From: an uncultured Granulosicoccus sp.
GTDB taxonomy: Bacteria > Pseudomonadota > Gammaproteobacteria > Granulosicoccales > Granulosicoccaceae
Assembly: GCA_938016235.1 (NCBI GenBank)
Contig: CALLPU010000513.1
Span: 1-8,241, forward strand
Length of the DNA: 8,241 nucleotides
Reading direction: 5' to 3'
This document shows positions 1 to 6,588 of the stretch, piece after piece; position 1 is the first letter of the stretch; every line of letters starts with the position of its first letter. Below the pieces are notes generated by a model. It worked only from the letters and a program-made list of their open reading frames with translations, did no database searches and was not told the DNA's origin. Made by a program: the position numbers and the translations under genes.

Positions 1-434
1 GCCAGTGCCACGCGCTGTCGTTGACCGCCCGACAATGCCTTGGGCTTGCGCTTCAATAGCGGGATTAATTCCACCTGTTCAGCAGCGCGCAGGACACGCT
101 CGGCAATCACCGATTTTTCAGTGCCGCGTACTTTTAACGGGTAGGCGATATTGTTTTCCACACTCATGTGCGGATACAACCCGTAGTTCTGGAAGACCAT
201 GGCAACATCGCGATCCTTCGGCAAATCATCATTGACGCGACGATCACCGATGAGGATGTCGCCAGAACTGGGTTCTTCCAGGCCTGCAATCATTCGCATG
301 GTTGTGGTCTTTCCACAACCGGAAGGGCCCAGCAACACCAGAAATTCCCTGTCGGCAATGTCCAGCGACTGGTTGTCCACACCCTTTATTTCACCCCACT
401 GCTTGGTGACACCTTGCAACGAAACCCTGGCCAT
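1..434 (-). CDS. Sugar ABC transporter ATP-binding protein, MalK/UgpC type (5' part only)
   Basis: This is the ATPase subunit that would power the sugar importer encoded by the genes upstream of it, acting on the cytoplasmic face of the inner membrane. Translating the reverse strand from the ATG at 434-432 gives 145 residues that stay open to the window edge, so the C-terminal part is missing. Visible motifs are Walker A GPSGCGKTT (residues 36-44), the Q-loop FQNYGLYPHMSV (around Q82) and the ABC signature LSGGQRQR (134-141). The Q-loop and signature wording are those of the MalK/UgpC/MsmK sugar-importer ATPases. Walker B, the H-loop and any C-terminal regulatory (TOBE-like) domain lie outside the window. 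The start codon shares its A with the TAA stop of the preceding permease (TAATG), and a GGGAG stretch lies a little over ten bases upstream, which suggests coupled translation. The family call is firm; the transported sugar is unknown. Confidence 0.95.
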   Translation of the reverse strand, partial: MARVSLQGVTKQWGEIKGVDNQSLDIADREFLVLLGPSGCGKTTTMRMIAGLEEPSSGDILIGDRRVNDDLPKDRDVAMVFQNYGLYPHMSVENNIAYPLKVRGTEKSVIAERVLRAAEQVELIPLLKRKPKALSGGQRQRVAL

Positions 435-1270
435 TAGCGTACCGCTCCCATTGTCATACCCTGGACAAAGTGCTTTCGAATAATCAGCGCAAGCACAAAC
501 ATGGGCACCATGATGATGATGCCGGCGGCTGCCAGCAGATTCCACAGATCACCTTCTTCAGCTTTGAACAAGGCCAATCCGATAGGCAGTGTGACGGCCT
601 TCTTGGACGTCAGAATCAGCGCAAACAAAAACTCGTTCCACGCAATGATGAAACAGAAAATACCCGCCGTTACCAACCCGGGAGCCGCCATTGGCAACAC
701 GATGTTTCTGATGACCTGCAGACGCGACGAACCATCCACCAGCGCGGCTTCTTCTGTTTCCACAGGAATGCCATCGATGAAGCCCTTGATCATCCAGATG
801 GCAAACGGCATGACAATAGCCAGGTTAACCAGCACCAGCCCGGTGAGGGTATCCAGCAGGCCCAGATCGCGAAACATCACGAAAAAAGGCAGGACAATGA
901 CAACGGCTGGTACAAATTGCGTGGCCAGTATCATCACCAGCAGCGCACTCTGACCCCGCAATCGAAATCGCGAAAACGCATAGGCGGCACAGGTGGCAAC
1001 CGGTATGGCAAACAAAACGGTTACGCTTGCCACGATAGTGGAGTTCTTCAGTTTTTCACCGAGAAAATAAGGCGCTTCAAATACCGTACGGAAGTTCTCA
1101 AGCGTGGGGGTGAAGAGCAACTTCAACTGATAGACGTCCACGTGCTGTTTAAATGCCGCCAGACCTATCCAGGCAATGGGCACGAGCATGATGGCCATGA
1201 ATATCAGAATCAGTGTGATCTGCAAGCACTGGAAAAAACGTTTACGAGTTCTACCGGTGAGCATGCTCAT
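434..1270 (-). CDS. Carbohydrate ABC transporter permease, MalG-like
   Basis: This is one of two inner-membrane permease subunits of a CUT1-type sugar importer, forming half of the translocation channel. The 278 residues match the usual MalG-type length. An N-terminal membrane segment at about residues 15-40 is followed by further hydrophobic segments near 78-100, 108-133, 142-165, 198-220 and 243-265. The cytoplasmic EAA loop that docks on the ATPase is clear: EEAALVDG at 173-180, with the downstream I-x-LP at 190-193. The C-terminal FVQGMTMGAVR is the typical ending of this subfamily. The ATG at 1270 overlaps the TGA of the preceding permease (ATGA) and has a GAGAAAG stretch upstream, so I prefer it to the ATG two codons later. 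The TAA stop overlaps the ATPase start by one base. Substrate specificity cannot be judged from the sequence. Confidence 0.95.
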   Translation of the reverse strand: MSMLTGRTRKRFFQCLQITLILIFMAIMLVPIAWIGLAAFKQHVDVYQLKLLFTPTLENFRTVFEAPYFLGEKLKNSTIVASVTVLFAIPVATCAAYAFSRFRLRGQSALLVMILATQFVPAVVIVLPFFVMFRDLGLLDTLTGLVLVNLAIVMPFAIWMIKGFIDGIPVETEEAALVDGSSRLQVIRNIVLPMAAPGLVTAGIFCFIIAWNEFLFALILTSKKAVTLPIGLALFKAEEGDLWNLLAAAGIIIMVPMFVLALIIRKHFVQGMTMGAVR

Positions 1271-2145
1271 GACTTTCTCGTATCAAAAACGAAACGCGCA
1301 TAGGCATAGGTCAGAAAGATCATGGGGATAACCATGAGCCAGGCAACAGCCGATGAGTACCCCAGGTTCGAGTACTTGAATCCATTGAAATACACATAAT
1401 GTGACAGGGTCTGAGTTGCAGTACCCGGCCCGCCATTAGTCAACATGAATACAAGATCGAATGTCTTTAACGAAAATATGGCCTTGAGGATGACCACAAC
1501 AGCCAGCACCGGCACCAATTGCGGCAACGTCACATCCTTGAACACTCGCCAGCCAGCCGCGCCGTCTACCTGTGCAGCTTCAATGGTTTCTCTGGGTATT
1601 GAAGCCAGCCCACCGATCAGCACAAGCGTCAGAAACGGTATCCAGCCCCAGACGTCCGCCATCACGACAACCCAGAAAGCCAGCGTTGGATCCGACAACC
1701 ACGACACCGCAGCAACACCTGGCATCAAAACACCAAAGACAGCATCGAACAGACCGAATTCAGGATTGAACATGAATCGAAACGAAACACCGATTAACGC
1801 AGGGCTCATGGCAAAGGGCAGTATCAACAGCGATTGAACGCCTGATCGAAACTTGCCTCCAGGCGCCAGCAGCAGCGCAAATGACAAGGCCAGTACCGTG
1901 GTCAACACCACAGTCACCACCGTAAACCAGACGGTCACCCACACCGAATTCCAGAAGGCAGGTTCTTCGAGAAACGCCCAGGTGTAGTTTTCCATGCCGA
2001 TGAAGGCTTGCGGAAAATCCGGCCGCGACAAGCGCCCCGCATACAATGACAAGCGGAACGACTCAAACAGCGGCCACACCGCAGTAGCCATGACAATGAC
2101 TACTGCCGGTGCAACCAGCACGTATTTTAACGTGGCATCACGCAT
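1267..2145 (-). CDS. Carbohydrate ABC transporter permease, MalF/UgpA-like
   Basis: This is the second inner-membrane permease subunit of the sugar importer, the partner of the MalG-like protein encoded directly downstream. At 292 residues it has the compact UgpA/LacF-type length, without the large periplasmic insertion of E. coli MalF. Hydrophobic segments are visible near residues 8-28, 68-93, 104-122, 156-178, 208-230 and 262-282. The EAA loop reads IEAAQVDGAAGW (188-199) followed by LP at 207-208. The segment FDLVFMLTNGGPGTATQTL (229-247) is the characteristic region before the last membrane span in this subfamily. The start lies 14 bases after the binding-protein stop, with a GAGCAGGCGGG stretch just upstream as ribosome binding site. 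The TGA stop overlaps the next gene's start in an ATGA. The family assignment is secure; the substrate is not known. Confidence 0.95.
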   Translation of the reverse strand: MRDATLKYVLVAPAVVIVMATAVWPLFESFRLSLYAGRLSRPDFPQAFIGMENYTWAFLEEPAFWNSVWVTVWFTVVTVVLTTVLALSFALLLAPGGKFRSGVQSLLILPFAMSPALIGVSFRFMFNPEFGLFDAVFGVLMPGVAAVSWLSDPTLAFWVVVMADVWGWIPFLTLVLIGGLASIPRETIEAAQVDGAAGWRVFKDVTLPQLVPVLAVVVILKAIFSLKTFDLVFMLTNGGPGTATQTLSHYVYFNGFKYSNLGYSSAVAWLMVIPMIFLTYAYARFVFDTRKS

Positions 2146-2159
2146 ACCCGCCTGCTCGC

Positions 2160-3476
2160 TCAGTCGATACGGCCGGCTCGTTTCAGCACCTTGGTTGCCT
2201 GCTCGGCAGCAGCTGTCATGAGTTCGCGCGTATTACCTCCGGCTGCAGCTTCTGCAATGGCGGTAGACAGAATATCGCCGACTTCCGGCCACTCAGGAAT
2301 CTGCGGCATGATGTTGGAATTCTTCAGTGAGACCCAGGCCGCCTGTTGAATGTTGGCATTGGCGGCATTGACGTCCTCATCCTGCAAGTTCACTGCATGC
2401 GTTACCACGTTGTTGATAATGCTCTTGCCTTCTACTTCTCGCTCTGTAGCGTTGCGCTTTTCAAGATCCGGATTCGACAACCACTTCAGAAACTCCCAGG
2501 ATGCTTCCTTGTTCTCTGAGTAGCTGGATACCGAGAAAGGCATGGAGATGGCGTACGTTACAGCTTCATCTCCATAAGCCGGCATGCCGGCAAAGCCGAC
2601 CTGTTCGGCGGTCAGCGTTGATTGCTCAGGATTGATCATCGACGAATACGCCCACCACCAGACCGGAATCATCGCAGACTTGCCCTGCATGAAAGACTGC
2701 CGCGCGTCCTGCTCAACGAAGGACAGGGAAGCCGGATTGGTTACCTTGGCTTCAGTGTGCAGCGCAATGTAATCTTCCGTGGCTTTCAAGGCTGCTTCGG
2801 TGTTCCACGCGGGACGGCCATCACCATCGAACACCTCACCACCAGCGGCCCAGAGAAAATTCAACCAGATAAACAGATTCTGCCGATTTCCATCGTTGTT
2901 GAAATACAACGCGATGGGTGAGATATCCTCTCCCGACTCCTGCAGCTCTTTGCCAATGCGAACGACATCATCCCAGGTTGCTGGCGGTTCGGATATCAGA
3001 TCCTTGCGGTAAAACATGAGCTGTGCGTGCGCCCGCAGCGGAAAACCTTTGGTTTCGCCATCGTATTGCGCAGACTTGGCAAAGGCCGGTGGGTAGCGAT
3101 CCATCGATATGCCATCGGCTTCCATCCATGCATCGATGGACTCCAGCCAGTGTGCGTTCGGTGGGCCCCAACTGTCCAGATAGTTCACCACATCGAATTG
3201 TCCGTTAGCCGCAATACCTTCAGCGGTTACTTTCTCCTGCAATGAACCAAAAGGGATGAAGGTCCACTCGGTTTCGATGCCTGTCAGCTCGGTGAATTCG
3301 TTGTCCCGCAGCATCAGGCCATCGAACTGAGGGGTCACTACAGACAGGATATTCAGCTTGGTACCCGCGTAGGGTTTACCCTCCTTCAATCCGTAGGGCA
3401 GTTCCTGTGACGCTGCCGGGCCAATCAGTAAACCCGTTAGAGCAGTGGCCAAAAGAGTAGTGCGCAATTTTTTCAT
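2160..3476 (-). CDS. Extracellular solute-binding protein, family 1 (sugar ABC importer)
   Basis: This is a periplasmic receptor that captures a sugar or polyol and delivers it to the two permeases encoded downstream. I start it at the ATG at 3476-3474, giving 438 residues. That start gives a clean signal peptide (MKKLRTTLLATALTG..., probable cleavage after AAS at residue 23) and a GGGAGAT ribosome binding site about seven bases upstream. An in-frame ATG at 3545 would add 23 hydrophilic residues ahead of the signal and would place the predicted operator inside the gene. The body has the family-1 layout: an N-terminal beta strand (KLNILSVV, 40-47), a segment QEKVTAEGIAANGQFDVV (80-97), FYRKDLI (155-161), and a tryptophan-rich stretch PVWWWAY (271-277) of the kind that often lines sugar pockets. 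The layout is reminiscent of binding proteins for sugar alcohols, but that is an impression and not an assignment. It is the first gene of the transporter operon, downstream of a lacI-family gene. Confidence 0.93.
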   Translation of the reverse strand: MKKLRTTLLATALTGLLIGPAASQELPYGLKEGKPYAGTKLNILSVVTPQFDGLMLRDNEFTELTGIETEWTFIPFGSLQEKVTAEGIAANGQFDVVNYLDSWGPPNAHWLESIDAWMEADGISMDRYPPAFAKSAQYDGETKGFPLRAHAQLMFYRKDLISEPPATWDDVVRIGKELQESGEDISPIALYFNNDGNRQNLFIWLNFLWAAGGEVFDGDGRPAWNTEAALKATEDYIALHTEAKVTNPASLSFVEQDARQSFMQGKSAMIPVWWWAYSSMINPEQSTLTAEQVGFAGMPAYGDEAVTYAISMPFSVSSYSENKEASWEFLKWLSNPDLEKRNATEREVEGKSIINNVVTHAVNLQDEDVNAANANIQQAAWVSLKNSNIMPQIPEWPEVGDILSTAIAEAAAGGNTRELMTAAAEQATKVLKRAGRID

Positions 3477-3505
3477 GGACGATCTCCCAGTCAGTGCATG
3501 CGTCA

Positions 3506-3521
3506 TTGCATACGAATGCAA
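3506..3521. promoter_or_regulatory. Predicted LacI-family operator
   Basis: TTGCATACGAATGCAA is an inverted repeat with two perfect 6-bp arms (TTGCAT/ATGCAA) around ACGA, placing a CG step at the exact centre of a 16-bp site. That is the usual form of operators bound by LacI/PurR-type dimers, whose hinge helices pry open a central CG. It lies 29 bases upstream of the binding-protein start and inside the 132-bp gap after the LacI-type gene, where a bound repressor could block initiation or early elongation. Partial copies of the half-site (TGCATG at 3495-3500 and GCATGCAA at 3542-3549) flank it. I could not pick a convincing -35/-10 pair, so the position relative to the promoter is unknown. 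Confidence 0.7.
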
Positions 3522-3608
3522 ACCTATCTCATCTTTGCCCGGCATGCAAGTAAGTTATGACGAGCCGTCCTCCACCAACCTCAGACAGGAACAGGAAATG
3601 CCGGCGGC

Positions 3609-4631
3609 TCAGCTGTCGGTGTGGGGGATTCGGGCCGTGGATCGCTCAATCAATCGCACCGGCAGGCACTCGCGCGTGGATTCTGCCTGCCCGGTCTCCA
3701 GCTGGTTGAACAGCATGGACACGGTTGCCTCGATCATCTGATCGGTGGGCTGAGCCACTGTCGTCAGTTCATAAGCACCCCAGGCTGCCTGCGGCACATC
3801 ATCGAATCCAACCACTGAAATATCGTCAGGAACCCGTAGACCCAACGGGCCTCGCAGCACGTCCAGTACCGCAAAAGCCATGTGATCGTTGGCCACAAAG
3901 ATTGCGTCTGGAGGTGTGTCTGATCGCATCATGGCAAGGGTTGCCTGTGCGGCACTCTGGTGAGAATAGGCGCCCACACCGCGGTGCAACAGCGATATCC
4001 CGCGCGCCTCAAGCCCCTGAATGAAGCCGGCTTCGCGATCCCGGTTGGTTGAAGAGTTCTCCGCTCCGGCAATATAGGCCAGCCGCCGATGCCCGGAATT
4101 CAGCAGATAGTCCGCTACCAGCCTGCCGCCGGCAAGGTTATCCGATGTCACACAACTGGCGGGGGTGTCGGGCACATCCCGATTGAACAGCACCACCGGA
4201 ATATCCGCTTCAAGGCATTCCTTGGCCAGCGCCGAAGACAGGGTCGCCGAAGCCATTACCACGGCATCCACCTGGTACGCCAACAGCTTTTCCAGCTCCT
4301 GATCCTGATCGCCAGGCTCCGAGATAAACAGCAGCGTGTGGTAACCCCTGCTCTGCAGAGCTCGCGCCAGCCGCTCCAGAACGATGGGGTAAAACTGATT
4401 ATCCAGATACGCCGCCACTAGCCCGATCATGCGTGAGCGCCCGCTGATCAGCGACCGCGCAATGGCGTTAGGCCGATAGCCCAGTTCCCGCGCCGCATCC
4501 ATGACCCTCTGGCGGGTGTGCGGTGCCACACTGGCACCGGGTGTGAATGTCCGGCTGACTGCGGATTGCGAAACATCGGCCCGACGAGCCACCTGGGCCG
4601 AGGTGACTCTGCCCTTAGCCTTCAGTGTCAT
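3609..4631 (-). CDS. LacI-family transcriptional regulator
   Basis: This is a sugar-responsive DNA-binding protein, most likely the local repressor of the ABC importer operon that follows on the same strand. The 340 residues are the standard family length. The N-terminal helix-turn-helix is VTSAQVARRADVSQSAVSRTF (residues 9-29), with recognition-helix positions Q22, S23 and R27. The hinge helix follows in YRPNAIARSL (52-61). The remaining roughly 280 residues form the periplasmic-binding-protein-like sensor domain, with IGLV at 69-72, VANDHMAFAVL at 246-256 and the C-terminal VVGFDDVPQA at 273-282. An AGGCG stretch lies shortly before the ATG. No terminator hairpin is evident before the binding-protein gene, so read-through into the operon is possible. 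The inducer cannot be predicted. The neighbouring CG-centred inverted repeat supports local regulation, which remains an inference. Confidence 0.95.
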   Translation of the reverse strand: MTLKAKGRVTSAQVARRADVSQSAVSRTFTPGASVAPHTRQRVMDAARELGYRPNAIARSLISGRSRMIGLVAAYLDNQFYPIVLERLARALQSRGYHTLLFISEPGDQDQELEKLLAYQVDAVVMASATLSSALAKECLEADIPVVLFNRDVPDTPASCVTSDNLAGGRLVADYLLNSGHRRLAYIAGAENSSTNRDREAGFIQGLEARGISLLHRGVGAYSHQSAAQATLAMMRSDTPPDAIFVANDHMAFAVLDVLRGPLGLRVPDDISVVGFDDVPQAAWGAYELTTVAQPTDQMIEATVSMLFNQLETGQAESTRECLPVRLIERSTARIPHTDS

Positions 4632-4788
4632 CGCGCCTGTGAACTGGACCCCATACCCGCAGTGTAGCCCACGTCACTGACGAACTCGTACATCATTTCA
4701 GGTTTTTTAGACGACTGGTCGCCGGTTCATCTGGTACTTTAGCGGCCGTTACACGCTAACCAGAGGATGCGCCGTTCTTCACTCCCCC
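4632..4788. promoter_or_regulatory. Divergent intergenic region between the lacI-family gene and the DUF1800 gene
   Basis: This 157-bp spacer must hold the promoters for both the repressor gene (minus strand) and the DUF1800/DUF1501 operon (plus strand). By eye I find no confident -35/-10 pair in either direction; TACTTT at 4735-4740 is a weak -10 candidate for the plus strand. There are two short inverted repeats: CGTCA-C-TGACG at 4672-4682 and TTAGCG-N9-CGCTAA at 4739-4759. The T-run at 4703-4708 has no adjacent stem. I see no copy of the TTGCAT-N4-ATGCAA repeat here, so neither autoregulation of the repressor from this spacer nor its control of the DUF pair is supported. Confidence 0.5.
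4739..4759. repeat. Inverted repeat TTAGCG-N9-CGCTAA upstream of the DUF1800 gene
   Basis: Two perfect 6-bp arms (4739-4744 and 4754-4759) flank a 9-base spacer, and the repeat ends 29 bases before the DUF1800 start codon. It could be a binding site for a dimeric regulator or a small hairpin in the leader transcript. An arm of this length can occur by chance, so this stays tentative. Confidence 0.35.
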
Positions 4789-6573
4789 ATGAAACAAAAT
4801 TCTCATCCAGTGATACCACGATGGTTGGTGCTGTTTGGCCTGCTGAGCCTCCCGTTGATACAGGCGTGTAGCGATGCCGGGGTGGTTGTCGGCAACCCGC
4901 AAACCAGCACTGGCGGCAACCCTTCATCCCCGGGCAGCACCCCGTCGGGTGGTGATCTCAGCGAACCCGAAGGCGGCGGCCCTACCGGAGAGACGCCCCC
5001 GGAAACCAGCGTGTCCAACCTGGACCCTGCGGATGTCGCAGCATCGCGTTTTCTGACTCAGGCCACCTTCGGCCCAACACCGGAATCCATCACCGAACTG
5101 AAATCCAAAGCCAGCTATGCAGCCTGGATAGACGAACAAATGGCACTACCCGTGTCGATTGTGGAACCCTACACTCGAGCGAACAGCAACGGCAGCAATA
5201 CAGAGCCGCGTCATGAGGGCTGGTGGAACAACATCCTCGGTGGGCCGGATCAACTGCGTCAACGCGTGGCCTTTGCCTTGAGCCAGATATTTGTGGTGTC
5301 CGATCTGGACTACGCACTGGCCAACAACCAGTACGGCATGGCCAACTACTACGACATGTTGAGCCGCAATGCGTTTGGCAACTATCGCCAGTTGCTCGAA
5401 GACGTCACCCTGCACCCGGTCATGGGCGTGTATCTGAGCATGGTGCGCAATGAAAAGGCCAACGAAGCCGAGAACATACGACCCGACGAAAACTACGCCC
5501 GTGAAGTACTCCAGCTGTTTTCGATCGGTCTTTATGAATTGAATAATCGAGGAGAAGCACTGCCGCTGGACAATCCGAAACCGGCCTATACACAGAATCA
5601 GGTAGAGGAATTTGCACGCGTGTTCACGGGTTGGAACTACGATCGGGTCAGCTCCTGGGAGACTAACAATCTGGGCAGCGGCGATGCATTCACCACGCCG
5701 ATGGTGCCGGACGAGCGGTTTCATGACACAGGATCAAAGACATTGCTCAACGGTCGTGTTGCCCCTGCAGGGCTGAGCACTCGGGAGGACATGACGTTTG
5801 CACTGGACACCATCTTCCAGCACCCCAACGTCGGTGTGTTGATGTCCAAACAGTTGATACAGCGATTGGTGACCAGCAACCCGTCACCGGAATACATAGA
5901 GCGGATCGTTAACGTATTCAACAACAACGGTGCTGGTGTTCGCGGCGACCTGGCAGCGGTCGTGAAAGCCATTCTGCTGGACAGTGAAGCCCGTGAAGGC
6001 CATTTGAGCGATCCTGATTTCGGCAAGATCAGAGAACCGCTGGTGAGACTTGCCCATCTCTGGCGAGCACTCAATGCCACGACCGGTCCGCTGGCTGAGG
6101 GTGTGCACGCAACACCGAGCTTCGATATGCACCGAGTGGACGAGATGACAGGCCAGGCCGTCTTGCAATCAAAATCCGTTTTCAACTTCTACAAGCCCGA
6201 CCACACAGTGGTGCCTGGCGGCAATACCCTGTCTCCGGAAATGCAGATCATGTCGGAGGCCAATCTGGCCGCAACGCACAACAACTATCACCACCAGGTC
6301 TATCGATTTAATGAACGTTCAAATCTGAATGACGACAACCCTCGAGTCACGCTTATCGAACTCAGACCCCTGGTAGAGCTTGCTATCGATCGCAATGCAC
6401 TGCTCGACTGGTACAACCTGGTGTTTTTCGCAGGCGGTATGCCAGATGATATGCGGCAAACCCTGTTTGACTATATGGGCACACTGGGTAACGACGACTC
6501 AGGCCGCTTTGCCCGTGTGCAGGACACGCTGTTTATGGTACTCGCCGCTCCGCAATTTCATATTCAACGTTAA
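4789..6573 (+). CDS. DUF1800 family protein, predicted lipoprotein
   Basis: This is an exported protein of the DUF1800 family, whose biochemical function is not established. The N-terminus is a lipoprotein signal: basic start, hydrophobic run WLVLFGLLSLPL (12-23), lipobox I-Q-A-C with the lipidated cysteine at residue 27. Ser at +2 points to the outer membrane. Residues 28-78 are a Gly/Pro/Ser/Thr-rich linker without obvious fold. The DUF1800 domain fills about 80-592. Family-typical segments are ASRFLTQATFGPTP (85-98), LRQRVAFALSQIF (156-168), NYAREVLQLFSIGLYELN (235-252), EEFARVFTGWN (273-283), LLDSEAR (396-402) and the closing VLAAPQFHIQR (584-594). The start lacks a recognisable Shine-Dalgarno sequence, but the signal peptide begins there and no better in-frame start was found upstream. 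The DUF1501 gene follows 15 bases later, the common partner of this family. The family call is strong; the role is unknown. Confidence 0.93.
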   Translation: MKQNSHPVIPRWLVLFGLLSLPLIQACSDAGVVVGNPQTSTGGNPSSPGSTPSGGDLSEPEGGGPTGETPPETSVSNLDPADVAASRFLTQATFGPTPESITELKSKASYAAWIDEQMALPVSIVEPYTRANSNGSNTEPRHEGWWNNILGGPDQLRQRVAFALSQIFVVSDLDYALANNQYGMANYYDMLSRNAFGNYRQLLEDVTLHPVMGVYLSMVRNEKANEAENIRPDENYAREVLQLFSIGLYELNNRGEALPLDNPKPAYTQNQVEEFARVFTGWNYDRVSSWETNNLGSGDAFTTPMVPDERFHDTGSKTLLNGRVAPAGLSTREDMTFALDTIFQHPNVGVLMSKQLIQRLVTSNPSPEYIERIVNVFNNNGAGVRGDLAAVVKAILLDSEAREGHLSDPDFGKIREPLVRLAHLWRALNATTGPLAEGVHATPSFDMHRVDEMTGQAVLQSKSVFNFYKPDHTVVPGGNTLSPEMQIMSEANLAATHNNYHHQVYRFNERSNLNDDNPRVTLIELRPLVELAIDRNALLDWYNLVFFAGGMPDDMRQTLFDYMGTLGNDDSGRFARVQDTLFMVLAAPQFHIQR

Positions 6574-6588
6574 AGCATTGGAACACTC

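Noticed and set aside
470..1303. A 277-codon plus-strand open frame opposite the MalG-like permease
   Set aside because: Its composition is His/Gln/Arg-rich with no recognisable domain, and it is fully antisense to a well-supported gene; it is a shadow frame.
3477..3545. An upstream in-frame ATG at 3545 that lengthens the solute-binding protein by 23 residues
   Set aside because: It would put a hydrophilic extension before a clear signal peptide and place the operator inside the gene; the ATG at 3476 has a good ribosome binding site.
4703..4708. A run of six T as a terminator
   Set aside because: No GC-rich stem precedes it, and no gene on the plus strand ends here; it is between divergent genes.
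4632..4788. Control of the DUF1800/DUF1501 operon by the divergent LacI-type regulator
   Set aside because: No copy of the TTGCAT-N4-ATGCAA repeat was seen in this spacer; divergence alone is not enough evidence.
5146..5724. A 192-codon minus-strand open frame opposite the DUF1800 gene
   Set aside because: No family resemblance and no ribosome binding site context; the opposite strand encodes clear DUF1800 motifs throughout.
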